Assembly (NCBI GenBank): GCA_021029095.1
Contig: JAJOHG010000012.1
Coordinates: forward strand, 186,001 to 250,000
Direction: 5' to 3'
Source of the DNA: Phellopilus nigrolimitatus
Lineage: Eukaryota; Basidiomycota; Agaricomycetes; Hymenochaetales; Hymenochaetaceae
DNA length: 64,000 nt
The notes beneath the pieces are model-generated. The model ran no database searches and had not been told where the DNA came from. It saw only the letters and a program-made list of their open reading frames with translations. Shown in pieces: positions 49,378 through 62,900 of this stretch (positions are counted from its first letter, which is position 1; each line of letters starts with the position of its first letter). Both the position numbers and the translations under genes were made by a program.

Positions 49378-49609
49378 CGAGGCTTCATACACCTAGAGAA
49401 TGTCGTTGCTTGCCGCTAGACCCGCGCCGAGAAGCTCCAGGAAGCACTCCAGCTTCAAATCCTTACTGCATCTCTTGTTTGGCGTGTCAAACATTGCTGC
49501 ACGATGGATTTGTATTATACACGATTGCAAAAATTAATGGGCTGTATACAAAATGCTTCCAAAATATCTCCTAAATATGCCGGGGTATACGTAAATGCGT
49601 AGCAAGTCA

Positions 49610-52600
49610 TCACACAAGCATTCCCTGCTCTCTTGCGTACCTTTCCCTGCTCTTTGTTTTCCTCACCAGCCTCTCGATCTCGCAATTAAGCGCCCAACAC
49701 CATGCATCGCGCTCTAGTTTGCTCCGGGCCCTACAGATCAACATCTTGTGCTTCGAATTCATCGCCTGTATCGGGATCTTGTCGAAGTCGCCCTTCATGT
49801 AGTCGCCGTGCGGGCGGTACCAAAGCATAAAGAACGTGTCTTCCGTCGCATCTTTCGTCTCAAGCCCGTCCTGGAAGATCTTGGCTAAAGCCGGCGCGTT
49901 CGGGTCGTATTCCTCGAATGGCAAAGCGAGAGCAGCGTAGTACCCCGAACAAACGTACGCGTCAATGAGATTGATCCGCCCAATTTGATGACTATGCATA
50001 GTGTTATTATTCGGCATTTTGAACTGGACGAGACAGCCTCTGACGAGGATTAAGTGCACATGTCTAGTTCAGCAAAACAACGTCAATACACAAGCTGTAA
50101 GATCAGAAGAAAAAGAAGCACACCTATACTGTCCCCGCCATTTACTCTTCATGAAAACCCTGCCGCTCTTAACAATCTGTCTGCATTCATTCAAAACGCA
50201 CCAGTGCCAGAATTCATCCATGTATTGTGACGCGCTGTCTGGGTCGAACGGGGGCAATGCAAGCTTGTAACCAGTCTTATGGTAACGCCTACTGACTGTG
50301 ATCCTGTCGCTTCCGAGGCTTTCCTTCAGGATATCCATCTCCGTTGCAGTGTCGTCACGGTAGCGCGTAGTCCAGTACTCGACCAGAGCCCGCAAATGAA
50401 TGACCCACTCTACGGCGACTTTAGTCGAATGCGTCTGGATAAAATGACCACAGCAGATATTAGTACCGCTCTTGCAATCTCTGCGACAATTTACCTCAAA
50501 GCGAAGAACACGACCGTTCTTTAACACCAGCTCAAATGATCTGTGCATCTTCAATTTCGCCTTGTCGGCTGCTGCTGCCATACCGAGGTCCCCGCCTTCA
50601 TCACCAATGTCGCTGTCACTTCTCCGTAACTCAGGCTCCTCGGTACGTTCTTCTGGTATATGGACATCAGGAAATCTCGGACCAAGACCCTCCCCCTCTT
50701 CGTTTCCCGGCCGCACACTCTCATCTCTCATATGCGCAACGATATGCGACGCGCGGCGCACTATTAACACGTTTCGTAGGTCCCAGAAACTTCGGGAATT
50801 CATTATCTGTGTGCGAAGACGTATATGCTCGTCCTCTCTGAATTCTTCTTCGCTCCTGGCGTAGTTATTGAGATCGGTAGGCGTCGGCGGTGGGATAACT
50901 TTGTCGACAAGAACGGCGAATAGGTACCCGTCATGCGTCGACAGGTAGTACTGTACTCTCACTTGTGTTTTCCGTTTCGTCGTGTGCACATAACCCTCGA
51001 CGGAAGGCGGCTCGTCGAGGTGCTTCCCGTTCTCTAATCCAATGCGAGCAGGATAATGCTCCGCAAGATGCATTTCTAGCTGTACAGGACTGCCGAGCTA
51101 TGGAAGACTTTGTCAGAGTCGGCTTCACTCTCGCCGCATGCACTGAACGCACGCTTTGCAAGGCTAACCCGAACAGCACTTCCCAATCCCGTTTGTTTCC
51201 ATCGACATCATCCTTCAACCACACCCAGTCCAGTTTTGTATCTGTTCGCCAGCATAGCTCAAGTCGCCTGCCACTCAAAACTGGTAGCTGCATCACGGTC
51301 TGCCAAGCGAAGGAGTCTTCCATAGCATTACTACACTGGTCAACCACGTAGTTGCGCGTGAGCATTTTCCAGTTGTTTTCCATATCAGGTATCGGTACGC
51401 TGACGCGTGAGTGGACAAGCGGACAGTTCACTTCAAAAGAAGTGGGGAGTTTACCGCCCAGTTCTATCCTACATATTGTCAGATATTGGTCTGAGCGGTG
51501 ATGCAAGTCGCTTACCATAAATTCCAGATCCAGTCCACAGCTCTTGACCTGCTCTTCGGCTTCAATACGAAAACGTTCAAACCTCGCAAGGACCGATGAA
51601 AAATAGCGCTAGGACTTCTGCCTTCTTTCGACTTCGTCGAAGTCGGGGGACAAATTAGGCAGAAAGAGAAGTCAACAGCAGAAAATAAAGATAGTCGTGT
51701 CCGAATAGAAAGTGGTATAAGGAACGCAAGATGTTTGTGACCAAGATAGCGTTCTTTATAGGGAGTGCACTATAATGACGGTTAAAAGAGCGTCAAGCGG
51801 GACGAAAGTACAACGTACATAGTCTTTGTAAATTTCAATTTGGTGTTTCCGCCATATTACTAGAAATTCGTCCCACTCCTTGCTGTCCAGTCCACGAGTG
51901 ACTCGACACTCTTTCTCGTCAAAAGGTTTCCTTATACTCTCGTGGCCACATTGAAAGACACGCACGAGCATTCTGTCTGTAAACGAAAATGAAAGGCTGT
52001 CAGTGCACTCCTTGTCATCGAGTAGAGCATCTTCAGCTACCTCTCATAATGACATCTCCATAATTGAGTTTTCCTTCAGAACCCGGTTTCGATGAAGTCT
52101 CTCCTCCGCTGACAGCTTCGGCCCCTGCGGCTGCGCTCGAATCCTCCACGGCCTGCGGAGGCCGAGAGAGCACTTCCTCGGGAGGCGCTGGGCTTTGGCT
52201 TCCGCTCGGCGTTGCATTGGCGTACCTGACTGCCTTCCCCTTCCCTTTATCTCTCCCTGGTCCAGACAAGATTGATCTTAGACCATTCACAGCGGTTTGC
52301 GACACGCCTCTGTCGCTCTTCGCACTTTTGTTCTTCGACGGACTGGACGACGTGCGCGCAGACCGCGGTAGGCCAGGAGAGGCCGCCGGCGTCTCAAAGA
52401 GCGGCGTTCTTGACGAAGTGCTCTCCACTACATCAGGACCTCCATCGCGAGCCTCCTCTGAGCTGTCATTCGCACTGAGGATCGGAGCAGAAGCAGCGCT
52501 GAAGTATTGAGTAGCACCCGAGCTCTCTGGAACTCCGACAGAGGCACCCAGAAACGTTTGAGCTGCCGAAGACACTGAGGGCCTCGAGGGGACCTCCCAA

Positions 52601-53362
52601 TGTACAGCCCTGGCACTTCTTGACTTTGTAGAAGACATGACACTTCCTGGGCCGGAGCCCTGGGTCGTATGCAAGCTCTCTTCAGGCTCTCGGACAGCCA
52701 GCATGTTGACGCTTACGCCCGCAACCTTCCCGACCTCAAACGTGTCACCCTTCCACTCTGTGGCGGGCATCATGCCCTTCCTCTTTTTCTTGCCCTTGGA
52801 CACAGCGTACCACGCCGCGCTTTCTAGGATGCGCTCCGCGAGCCGCTGCTTGTACTCGCGGGCCTTCGCCTCAGTCCACTCCTCAATTCGACCGCCCTGC
52901 TGAAGGAAGATCCGCAGTCCGTGCTGTCGCACGAAGTCCAACGCCTGCGTTTCCTTGTTTTCCTCGCGGTTCGTGTACGGCATGGGACCTATGAAGATGC
53001 GCCGTGCTCTCTGAGCGCAGAGTCTGGCTCTCGAGGACGGCATGGCCGAAGACGATTCAGGACCATCACTACGCGCTTCATCCCAAGACATATGCGATAT
53101 GTACGGGGCCGCGTCGACAAGACTGTCGTCCAAGATTGTAGGTCTCCACGTTGTGGATGAGCATAAAGCTTTGAGCTTCGTTGTGACGTTGCTTTGTTGA
53201 GATCATGTGAAAAGCTTACATAATGCGTCGTCATCGCTATCGTCTATCCTCGGGCTTTCAGCGCTGTTACATGTAAAAAAAAAGTACTTACTGCACTGTG
53301 GCTGATAAATCCGACTCTTCTTTCGCTCTTTCGTCCTCTCGAAGACTCAAGAAAGTGTCCAT
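49610..53362 (-). CDS. Spo71/Mug56-like pleckstrin-homology protein
   Basis: Start at 53362 (MDTFLSLREDERAKEESD), then two short exons joined across GTAAGT/GTAAGC introns to a long Ser/Pro-rich, likely disordered region (52033-53110). A PH-type segment follows (51840-51971: LVRVFQCGHESIRK... GLDSKEWDEFLVIWRKHQIEIYKDY), a central block with RVQYYLSTHDGYLFAVL and SFWDLRNVLIVRRASHIV (about 50750-50960), an internal HRSFELVLKNGRVLRFEV PH-like strand set, and a C-terminal PH domain (VLVRGCLVQFK..., DKIPIQAMNSKHKMLIC, KLERDAWCWALNCEIERL), stop at 49610. The tandem PH layout is typical of Spo71/Mug56, spore-wall and prospore-membrane proteins in yeasts. The basidiomycete role is unknown. Confidence 0.65.
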
Positions 53363-53795
53363 GGGTCATAATCAGTTCCACCAGCAACATCCCCGGAAGC
53401 TATTGCGGCTTACTTTCTGTAGACCAATTAATTCTCCTTATATGGCAACCATGTTCGTGAGGACTCGGGAACCAATCGTGTATCAGCAAAACATAACATT
53501 AGAAACGAGCAAGATAATGTAAGTGAAAAGAAAGTTGCCAAATTAGACTATAGCTACAGTGAGCAGGGATTTTGGACAATGCGAAGCAGAATAAAATACA
53601 TTAGAATGCAGGGAGATAGGGGGGAATTGCCACATCAGACGGGCACACTTGACGATAATGCGTGTGCTCTATGTCTGTTGTTCTTTGATCAGCCTTTGCG
53701 ACTCCTTTACATATTTCGCAGACTCGTCTCTCTCGAAGCTGCATGTACAATCAACCTGTCAGTCGTTCTACTCCGAGAACAAGAGGGACTAATTC
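53363..53795. other. Intergenic, nothing recognised
   Basis: Lies between the start of the Spo71-like gene and the 3' end of alternative oxidase. Short open frames only. It probably holds the Spo71-like promoter and the AOX terminator. Confidence 0.4.
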
Positions 53796-55199
53796 TTACC
53801 CATATTTTAGCCCCTTCACCGTCATGTCTGGCTCGCGCATCGCGAAAGGATTGACGTCGCTACTGTTCAGGTTGGCAAGAGAATGGTTTACAAAGCGATG
53901 CGTCGCCTCGTCTGAGCGAATTGCGTAGATCATGTCGACAATGGTCGCGTCTGGCGCGAGACGCCAGTAGTCCTTGGCGATTCCTGGCGCTGGTTTATTC
54001 TCCCACTCCGGGAAACGACCGTTTTCAAGGTCGCTGATGCAGGTTGAGCTGTAATAAAAACGTGCTTTTAGAACTTGATGAACAGAAAACACCAAAGTGA
54101 CGCACTATGTCTTCACTGCCTCCTCCTCGAGATAGCCAACGAAACGGTGGCAGATGCGCGGCGAAATGAGGTAAGAGAGGACTGGACGCAAATCGGATGG
54201 TGAGCAAGCGAAGCATGAAGTGATTTGCTATACACACAGAAAACATTATAGAAAACTCCTTGGGCTCCGAGGACGAGTGCACGGAAGAGAAGGCCGGGCT
54301 TCTTGAGGGCCATGAATGTCATAAGGTGCATGCGCTCGTTTTCTGCCTCTTCAAGAAGTGTGTGAATCCAACCTGCGTCACGTCTCTGTAGAAGTCTTGA
54401 GCAAATTTGAATTTTGACTTCAACTTCATAACAGTCACGTACCATAAGACGCAAGCTATGCAAGTGGCGTATAGTCGCAGCGACCATTCCTGGGATACCG
54501 GCGACTGTTTCTAAGAATAGAACGCGCTATACACACTTATCATTATGACATTGCCGTCAAATACTGAACGCAAGCTCACGTTGAGCCATCCTTTCTCGGT
54601 CATGACATAGCCTTTCTTCCGAAGCTCCTCCAAGGACATAGTCGACCCTGCAGGAATTTCCTTATGTTTGTAGCCAGAGACCAGGTCGAATCCAGTCCTA
54701 TCAAAAGTCAGACTGAGCAACAAATGCGGCTTGAAAATGTTGTTGTTCGACGTACCTCATAATCTTAACGAGCAAACTTGCATATTTGTCTGAAAACTTC
54801 CGCTCATCGCGATGGACAACTGGCTATAGCATCTTTAGCGGACGAAGAAAGAGGAAGGTCTAAACAGAAGGAAAGACCGCCGCGTACCGTAACGACCTTC
54901 ATCTCATCTTTAGTATACACAGGGTGAAAAAGTACCCAGTCTCCCGTGACTTCCGAATGGACCTTGAGCTCTGCGCCCTTGACGAGCGTACCGTCGTCAG
55001 CATAATGTGGGCCCTCAGCACCTCTCGAGGCTGTCTCATTTACGGCCTTGCTCTTGAGAGAACTGTTCTCCGATGTACTCGAGGACAGCGCCCTACGCAT
55101 GCCTAGGGTGCCACTGGCGAGTAAGACATGGTGGGTGGAGGATGACCGCGCAGAGACGGCGAGAGTCTTGAGGAGGGGTGCAACTTGGGTTCGGATCAT
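53796..55199 (-). CDS. Mitochondrial alternative oxidase
   Basis: Cyanide-resistant ubiquinol:oxygen oxidoreductase of the inner mitochondrial membrane. Start at 55199 ([20 protein letters not shown], a typical Arg/Ser-rich presequence). Diiron ligands are visible in order: [15 protein letters not shown] (about 54500), [15 protein letters not shown] (about 54330), [10 protein letters not shown] (about 54125) and [17 protein letters not shown] (about 53890). Upstream, [16 protein letters not shown] and [15 protein letters not shown] match the N-terminal region of fungal AOX. Several introns; ends KGLKYG-stop, though a GTAAG at the stop leaves room for a further small exon. Fungal AOX is usually induced when the cytochrome pathway is blocked or by oxidative stress. 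Confidence 0.93.
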
Positions 55200-56337
55200 A
55201 ATGAAAATAAACGAGTGTTGCAATTGCTTGACGTGCTCTTGTGCGAGGTATGCAGCAAACTTAAGTACTTGGTCATTCAATGAATCAAGCTCCGGGGTGA
55301 CCCGAGAAAGGCGTTCACCGCCGCATCCGCTGCGCCACGTCCGGACTATTATCCAACTTCTCCATTTCCATTGGGTGGCCTTTGCGGAGCTCCCTCATTG
55401 GCCCGGATACCCTCTCCTTTCAGTGACAACTGTCGGGCACAGCTGGGGACGATGCGGCGTGACTCATTGCAGTGACTGGTCGGAACAAACCTGATTGGCT
55501 GATACGTAGACTGTGATCCGAGTGATATTCATAAAATCTTGTTCAGGCGCGCAATCGAGCGGTCTTCTCGGTGTTTCTGAGAGTCGAAAACGTCGTTTGC
55601 GGCCACTGTGTGGCGGGAAGAGTCTCAGAGTCGTGTTCGTGGAATCTTCTATCGGGAAGCGAGCGTGTGATCGACACGAAGACAGAAATGGAAATGTTTC
55701 CATTTAGGACTCCTGGTGGCTGTTTCGTCACCGACATCATCCTATGCTAAGACAGAACGTCGACGACAAGCAGAATGCCATAGACCTGAACATGGTTTCG
55801 ATAGAAGATAGATCCAAAAAAATCAATCGCAAACGCTTATAAATTGAAATTTATGTGTCCGGACCAACTTCGCTCAGTGAAATACATGTACCTACATTTC
55901 TCGTAGGCTTGTAGTTAGTCGCCACGGCGGAGTGTGGGAGTATAGACAACAGAGGTATATTTTTCCCTAAATCGTATCCCAGTGAGGGGTTAAGATCATG
56001 CACTTCTAGCGAAACAAAGCAATCCATAAATACTTCATCAACAAGTATTAAACCGGAAGAGAGAATAGATCGGTGACCTCAGACGATTTACAGAACAGAC
56101 TTCAGAAGTAAAACAGAGTCGAGTCGTTGTATTCACCCACGTCGCCTGAAGAGGGTGCTTTTACCAGTCAAAATTTTGCGATAATCAATGAATACCTGCT
56201 AGCGAAAAGCAGAATTAATCCCAGTTTGCGAGGGCTGAGCTTCGAAAAGTCGCTCTTACAAACTTCACTGGTGAGTATGGCGTTCGAAAGAATTGTCGAG
56301 ACAAAAATAAATCTATATACCCGAGTTCCATTCTGGT
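55200..56337. other. Intergenic between AOX and Zn-cluster gene
   Basis: No gene recognised. The 5' side holds the AOX promoter; the rest is AT-moderate without clear coding frames. Confidence 0.4.
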
Positions 56338-57610
56338 TCACTGCAGCGGCAAGGGAGTAAACGCGGGCACGTGCGATACAGACAACCATGATTCATTAGC
56401 TCTTTCCGGCTCGTGCAAATACCTCGGCTCGTTGTGCGACGGAAGCATACCATTAGTGGGCCACAACTGCGTGGGATTATAAGGTACATTTGGAACACTC
56501 CCTTGAGGCGACGGGAGGTCGTGATCAGAGTCGTATTGAAGCTGAAGGTCCGGCTCCGCTGAGTAGCCGGAGTACTGGAATAGAGCGCCGTCATTGTCAT
56601 GTCCACAGGGAAGTCCGAGAGAGCTGTCGGCCTGAGAATTGGAATCTGGAGTGTATATTGAAGCAGCGAAAGCCTCCGTCTGGAAGTTCGATTTTGCGTC
56701 GTAGAGTGAACAATTAACGTGAAGGAAAAGAAGAGAGAGCATCAGCACACACGTTTTACCACCTTATACTGTAGCTACTTACGTTTTGGCTTCTAGCATA
56801 CATATCCCGTGCCCTCTCGTCATAGACATAACTATTATTGTCCCCATAGTATTCATGAATATAGTTTTGGTTTTCCGGATGCTGCGTCGAAGGCTGATTG
56901 GCGGTCTCGGATCCTGAATGATCCGTGTCGCCGCACGTGCTCGATGGCGATGAAGCGGATGTAAACTGAGTCGGATCAATTCCATACAGTTCGAGTTGAC
57001 TTTTGATAAGGAGCAGGTCGTCTTTTAGAAGAGGGTGAGGGAATCCAGATCCAGGCGCGCAAAGAGTGTGCTCGGCGGTGGTCACTGAAAGCGCTTCCTC
57101 GAGGTCGCGGATACGATCTGACATCTGCAGAATTTTCTCGTGAAGTTGCTCGGTATTCGCCAATATGTACCTAAAAGGAAAAAAAAATCGAATTAATAGT
57201 GTGAAATAAATTATTTGAGCGTCAGGCGAACCGACTGCCTCTCCCAGAGACCAATGATCCTAGATGAAGCGCTCTTTAGAAATATTCCTAAAATAAATCG
57301 AGATCCAACAGACCTTCTGGACAAATACCGCCACAACCTCGCTTTACGCACGACTGACACGGGAAAATCTTGGACGATAATGGATCAAATACGTCATTAT
57401 AAGGCATGAGAAATCAGCCAAGTAAACTCACTCTGTCGCACTTCAACTTCAATCTATGAAAGGGATGAAATTGTCAAAAATAACTTACACAACGAAGCCC
57501 GAAGCGAAGTACCTTCTGCATTCACCGCAGGACTTTGGTGTTCTAGGTCGAGGCGCCTTCCCACTCTTCTTCCTTGCAAGGCCAGATGATTCGGAAGACA
57601 CAGCGCTCAT
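56338..57610 (-). CDS. Small Zn(II)2Cys6 transcription factor
   Basis: The binuclear zinc cluster is pieced from short exons: RTPKSCGECRR (about 57530), LKLKCDR (about 57450), FPCQSCVKRGCGGICPEG (about 57350) and SLVSGRGSRF (about 57230), giving C-x2-C-x6-C-x5-C-x2-C-x8-C. ILANTEQLHEKILQMSDRIR (about 57140) then starts the usual coiled-coil dimerisation helix. The C-terminal part (56338-56720) is Ser/Asp/Tyr-rich and disordered, with no fungal transcription-factor middle homology domain, so the protein is short (about 340 residues). The start is taken at MSAVSSESSG (57610); 57724 is an alternative. Targets unknown. Confidence 0.8.
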
Positions 57611-57724
57611 CTGAGAGATGGGAAACTGGCCAGAAAAGCAATTATTTGAAAGTCCAACAGAGTGATCTAAAGCGCTCGACATCACTATGAGGAAGTTGAT
57701 TAAGAGCCTTGCAAAAAGGGGCAT

Positions 57725-59934
57725 GGCGGTGTTTATATATCGCCGTGAAAACGATTCAGCGGCAAAGTAGCAAACAATAGTCTAGATTTTGGCGGTGTCA
57801 GTCACCTTCCAATAAACTGCGTGGAGTCTCCAAAAGTAACTCTTGTATCTGAGATCTCAAGAGCCAAAGCGCCTAGGGTCATGTCACCTTGAGTACGTTA
57901 CAATCGTCTACATTCAAAATCAGGGACGTGAAGAACGAGAATGCAAGTGTACGGACCTTTGGTTGCCGAAGAATTGCGCCAATTGGGGCCTCGACTTTGC
58001 CGCACGAAACGGTGTCCTCGGTCCTCCTTTCACAGGTTAGCATATAGGGGGTCTCATAGTGATCGAAAATTGTTTCCACAGAATTAATGCTTTCCGAAGA
58101 GATGCGAATCAGGAATTTGGGGCCGGTTTCAAGAGAGGAATGAACAACTCGAGCAGCGCGCCATGTCGGTTACTTTTACAAACAGCATCTTAGTCACCTT
58201 CCTTGGTGCCGTCGATCTTCAAGATTTTCCCAAGACAAATACCGATCGACGTCCGAGCCACTTTCCGTCGGACTCTCGAGATTCGAGGTATCGGCATACA
58301 GATCCACATACTCGGCTTATCTGCGCTTTGGCTTTATCTGCGATTTTGTGAATTAAAACACGAAGGTTTCTTGGTCCCTGCGAACGCTTCTGGACTCGAT
58401 CTGCGAATACAAGTCGCCGCAACGAATTATAGCCGCTATGACTTGATTCGAGAACTAGCACCCAGGACACCTTTCTATACGGGGTCTCCGCGGACTCTAC
58501 GTAGGATAAGCTGGTTGGGCGGTCCGACATGAAGACAGCTCCGACCGAAATAATTGATTGGTGCACAACGCTACTTTATTTAAGTCAGATTTGCATATAA
58601 CCACTGTCACAACAGGGTAGATATTTGAGTGAGAGGTCCCTAGACATTCTGTTTGTTATAGATCGAAAGACAACCTGAAAATTGCTGAATGGAGCATGGT
58701 GATGATCTTTGAAATACTGAAACAGTCCGCTGGGTGGTCCGAGTCTCGTTGCACAAGTTATGTCGTACTTCAAAGCCTCTAATCATTTTCCGCTGATTTA
58801 GCCACCGTCGTTCTACGCCACTATCGTGAGGTTGTCTAGTATTATTAAAACGAAACAAAAATACATAGTTTAATCTCGAACAGTGCAAAGCTTCTCTTTT
58901 TCCTCTTTCCGCGATTTGTTCCGTGCGGTCCCAACACGGGGAAGGAAGAAATAGCGTCCTTTTGCTGCGTTTGAGTGGAGCTAACAGGATACAGTGCGAA
59001 TCTCAGCCTATTCATTGTCCAGACGAGCTCAGACACCGGAGCATGACATGAAGTTCGCCGATGGGACACCCGGAGTACCTTTCTGCCCTTATTCTTTCTC
59101 GCGCGTTCCCATACTGACAGAAGTTTTCCCATATGTGCTGCGTTAGAGTGGAATCGAGCTCGGAGTGCCAGTTGCACGTTACTTAAGCCCGGAGCATGGC
59201 GAACTATAGGTGTCAATCCCTCAACCCCGAAACGAGGCGGTGATAAGCCCCTTCCTGATGAGACATACTTATCGTTGAAGTACTAATAGACTCGTGAATT
59301 CTAACAGATCGACGGACCGAAGTTAATTCTGCGACTGATGATGATCTTTCAAGACATTTCAAGGTTCACGGCCCTTCGAAGGTACACTTATTGACGCAAG
59401 CGAACACCTTCTTCTCGTGGCAATTTGAAATCTTGCGTGAGTCCCGCGCTTCTCTCGTAGATACTTCCGTAGAAGCTCGTGCTCTCGTCTTCCTTGCTTA
59501 CTAACTGATATGGCGTTTTCGATATGAGTGCAATAGTCTTGATGCTTCACCACTGGTTCTGGTACTTCGGCAAATGCATTCGCCGTAGCTGGGATAAAAC
59601 CAATTTCTATACGCGGTTTTGGAAGAGATATTTTGAGGGCAACAATTTGGTCTCGTCAATCTGGTTCCATCTAATTGCTCCAACCAATGTGACAATCACA
59701 GCGCGTCTAACAGCAAAAAATCAATGCAGTGATCCCACCCGCGCACGTTCACCCCTAGCGAAGAGAATCATAAAGCACAGCTTAGTATTACTCCACAGAT
59801 TTAGTGCCGATGCACAAGATCTATATGTATGCTTTGCGCATCTTGACCTAGTACCTTTCAAACCCAATAGCAGTGGTCAACGAACAGAAACAATGAGCAA
59901 CAGCGTGCACCATACGGATCTTGTCTAAAGCTTG
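57725..59934. other. 2.2 kb without a recognised gene
   Basis: Open frames up to about 130 codons exist on both strands (for example 59524-59928 plus, 58845-59216 minus) but show no family signature, no convincing splice pattern and no low-complexity structure typical of protein. A small lineage-specific gene cannot be excluded. Confidence 0.4.
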
Positions 59935-62900
59935 TTACAGTTTTGCTTTTCCATCACTGGCTGGGGCATGTGCTTTCTCGACCGCTGCAGCGTGCTCCAT
60001 CATCTGCCGCGTCTCCGTGGCGGCTTCAGCAAGATAGTGGCGCAGCACAGCCGTCGTGTTATGTTTCAGACTCGTGATCGTCCAGCGTATGTGGTCGTCA
60101 CCGATCGAGTACGAGAGGCCGTAGCCGTCGGGGACGACTTGAAGTGAGTGTTAGCAATTCGTTTCAGCAAGAATAGGTGAGAATATTATCAACCAATAAG
60201 AAGGGGCAATATTTTCAGTAAGATGAAAGTTTAAACGAAGCAGATGCACCACGTTCGGCTTGCCCTCCATCCAATCCCAAGTGGGCGGACGATGTGTGGC
60301 TTACACTGAACAGGCCCCTAGAGGAAGACGCTCAAATGAAAGTGGGGGTAGAAAGACTTCTCGTGGTATACCAAAGTTTGTGTGGAGTATAGAAACTGAT
60401 AGGTCAACTCACCCTCGCCATATCCCCATCCGTCCACGAACGGGCTGCTCAACTGACTTGTCGAAAGCTCCCAATGATTCGTCCGCGAGAATGCCACATC
60501 TGAGTAGATCTCAGGCACTGCTTCGCCCTCGCGCACCATTCTTTTCAGGCCAAACAGATGACGGTCGACGCCCTGCCCGTCTGCAGCCCATGCGGCGTAC
60601 TGCAGATGACGTGCAGCTGCACGGCGGAAGAGCTGCGCGCGGTTCGCATCCTATAGTGGGGGAATACGTCAGGAAACCATAAAAGTATCCGTTTTAGGGA
60701 CTGACTGTCTCGCCAAAGTCTAGCATCGCTTCTGCCCATGCCTTGCTCTCATTGCTCGCCGAGCGAATCACCTCGGTGCGACCGAGCTGGAACTTCCGCG
60801 TTTGCGCGGACTCATAGCACAAGCCAGGACGCCCCTCGAGTTTATGAAATGCGAGTTGCTTTACAAGCTGTGCCCATGCGTCTGGCGAAACCCGATGTTT
60901 CTTGATGTAATTTTTACCATAGCCTTCGTAGTGCATAACCTAGACGACATTAATTTTAATGATCAGTTTTTCTTCCTCAAGGAAACGAGAATATAGCGAT
61001 TTCGTACAAGCAGCTCGTGTTTCCCAACAAGCTCGTCAAAGTTCTTCTCTGCCTCCTTGATATACCGTTTTGACCTCTCGTCAAGTTCAAAAGTGATTTC
61101 CTTTGGCTCCTCGAGGCCCTCAGTACGTACATCCGTCGTGCCAAAATCGACTTTGCCGGTGGCAAGCGATGCCAACATGTACTCGTTCAAGCGGAGCGTG
61201 GGCGTACCATCCTATTATTGTGAATGGGAGAAATTCGAAACTTTGTGAGTAGTCGCGAAGTAAAAGAAATGACCAAGATGCAAGCCCACCATGCACGAGT
61301 GCTCTCCCAGAAAGCCCGAACGTCCGTTGTCGAAGACGATAACTATAAAGAAAAGCGTTAATGATCTGATGAAAATGAAATTATTTGAAATGCAAGAAGA
61401 GCATATAGAATCAGACGCGGCGAAGCAAAAACGAGGCCATCGCTAGGAAGCACGCCACAATATCCAGACCGGAGAAAGTATCCGGAGAACGTCTTCTCTA
61501 CTCCAGGCTTACAGAACGGTCAATATGACCCGACGTTGACGTTTAGGAAAAGAACTGCAGAGCCTGCGGCGGCCATCTCGGACGTATTGTCTGCCTACTG
61601 CGCAATATCTGCCTCTCCTTCCGCCTAGAGAATCCATCTGTTATTTGTGGTCTTTCGCTACCTCAACTCCGCCGCCCGAATAGTAGCAGTTTAAAACTTC
61701 CGTAAACGATCTGTGCGCTCAGACAAGGGCATATAACCCAGAAGACTCCTGTTGACGATTCAATTACGCGAACGGGCTTCACCGGTCCAGCTCGAAGAGG
61801 AACATAATTTGAGCAAAAGAAGTATCAACAGCTTCGATGGCGATGCCGCGATTGTTATGACTGTGTGAGGCCGGTCTTAACCACCAATACGAAGTCGCCC
61901 TGAGTAAAATCTAGAATCCGAAGCACGGCGATACCTCACAAGGCCGCGATAAGGACGAATTGACTCGGACTGAATGAGGCTGCAAGCGATCTTCATCCCG
62001 AAGCAAAAGTAGCAGCTAACGGAGAGAGCTAACAGAACTGGATCTCCGCCGTTCATCACGCAGTGAATTATCTTCTGTGTATACACTCCGAACGAGACCC
62101 CGAAAAGCCAAATCCTGGAACACAAGTAAAGATACAAAGAAAGAAATAAAATGCTCACATTGATGTTTGTCGTACCAGCGATTCCGCCCGTCCCCCGTCC
62201 AGCATGCCCAGCTGATCTCTTCCCGTGTCACTGGCTTCGAGTCGTCTAGACAAATAACCACAACGGCACTCTCGATACGCTCAAGTGCCTTCGCATTGGC
62301 ACGTGTCGCGGCGATAAGTTCCCGCGCGTTGGCCCATGTGTCGCGATTTTCCGCGGTTAGCGAACCGAGGGGAAATGAATATGGCTGCTCGCCAGCTAGC
62401 GCGATAATGCGATTTACCTGGTGCTCGAGCTCGGCTGACACCTAATTGGCGACCATCCTGGGAAAGCGGGACTTCGTAGAATTTGTTCTTGCGCACGAAC
62501 ACGACGTGATCATTAGAAGCAGGATCAAACTTTGCGCGCAGTGTCGGATGGCTTGGCCGGGTAGCGCGATGCGTTAAAAAGCCACTTGTATGATGCCATG
62601 CAGAGCGGTGTTGAGCGCACACGGTCGGGCTCAAGGCGGCCGGATTCGACGAGCTCTTTGAAAGGCAGCAGCGCCCTGATGAGTTGCGCGGCACGCTTTG
62701 CGGGATCGCGCACGAGCTTGTCAGCGATATGCACGTAGAAATAGCTTACGAACACAACCACAGGGTCGCGGTAGCCCATATACGCGACTTCATTCCACCA
62801 GTCGGCAAGCCAGTTTTTCATGCCAGGTTCTGCGCGCTTGGCCTCCAGACGCTTCTGCAACTCCACAGCTATAGGTGACTCCGCGAACGCCTTGACCACG

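Noticed and set aside
58163..58773. Overlapping plus and minus open frames of 60-115 codons
   Set aside because: No domain, signal, splice pattern or homologous second copy; this is the background expected at this base composition.
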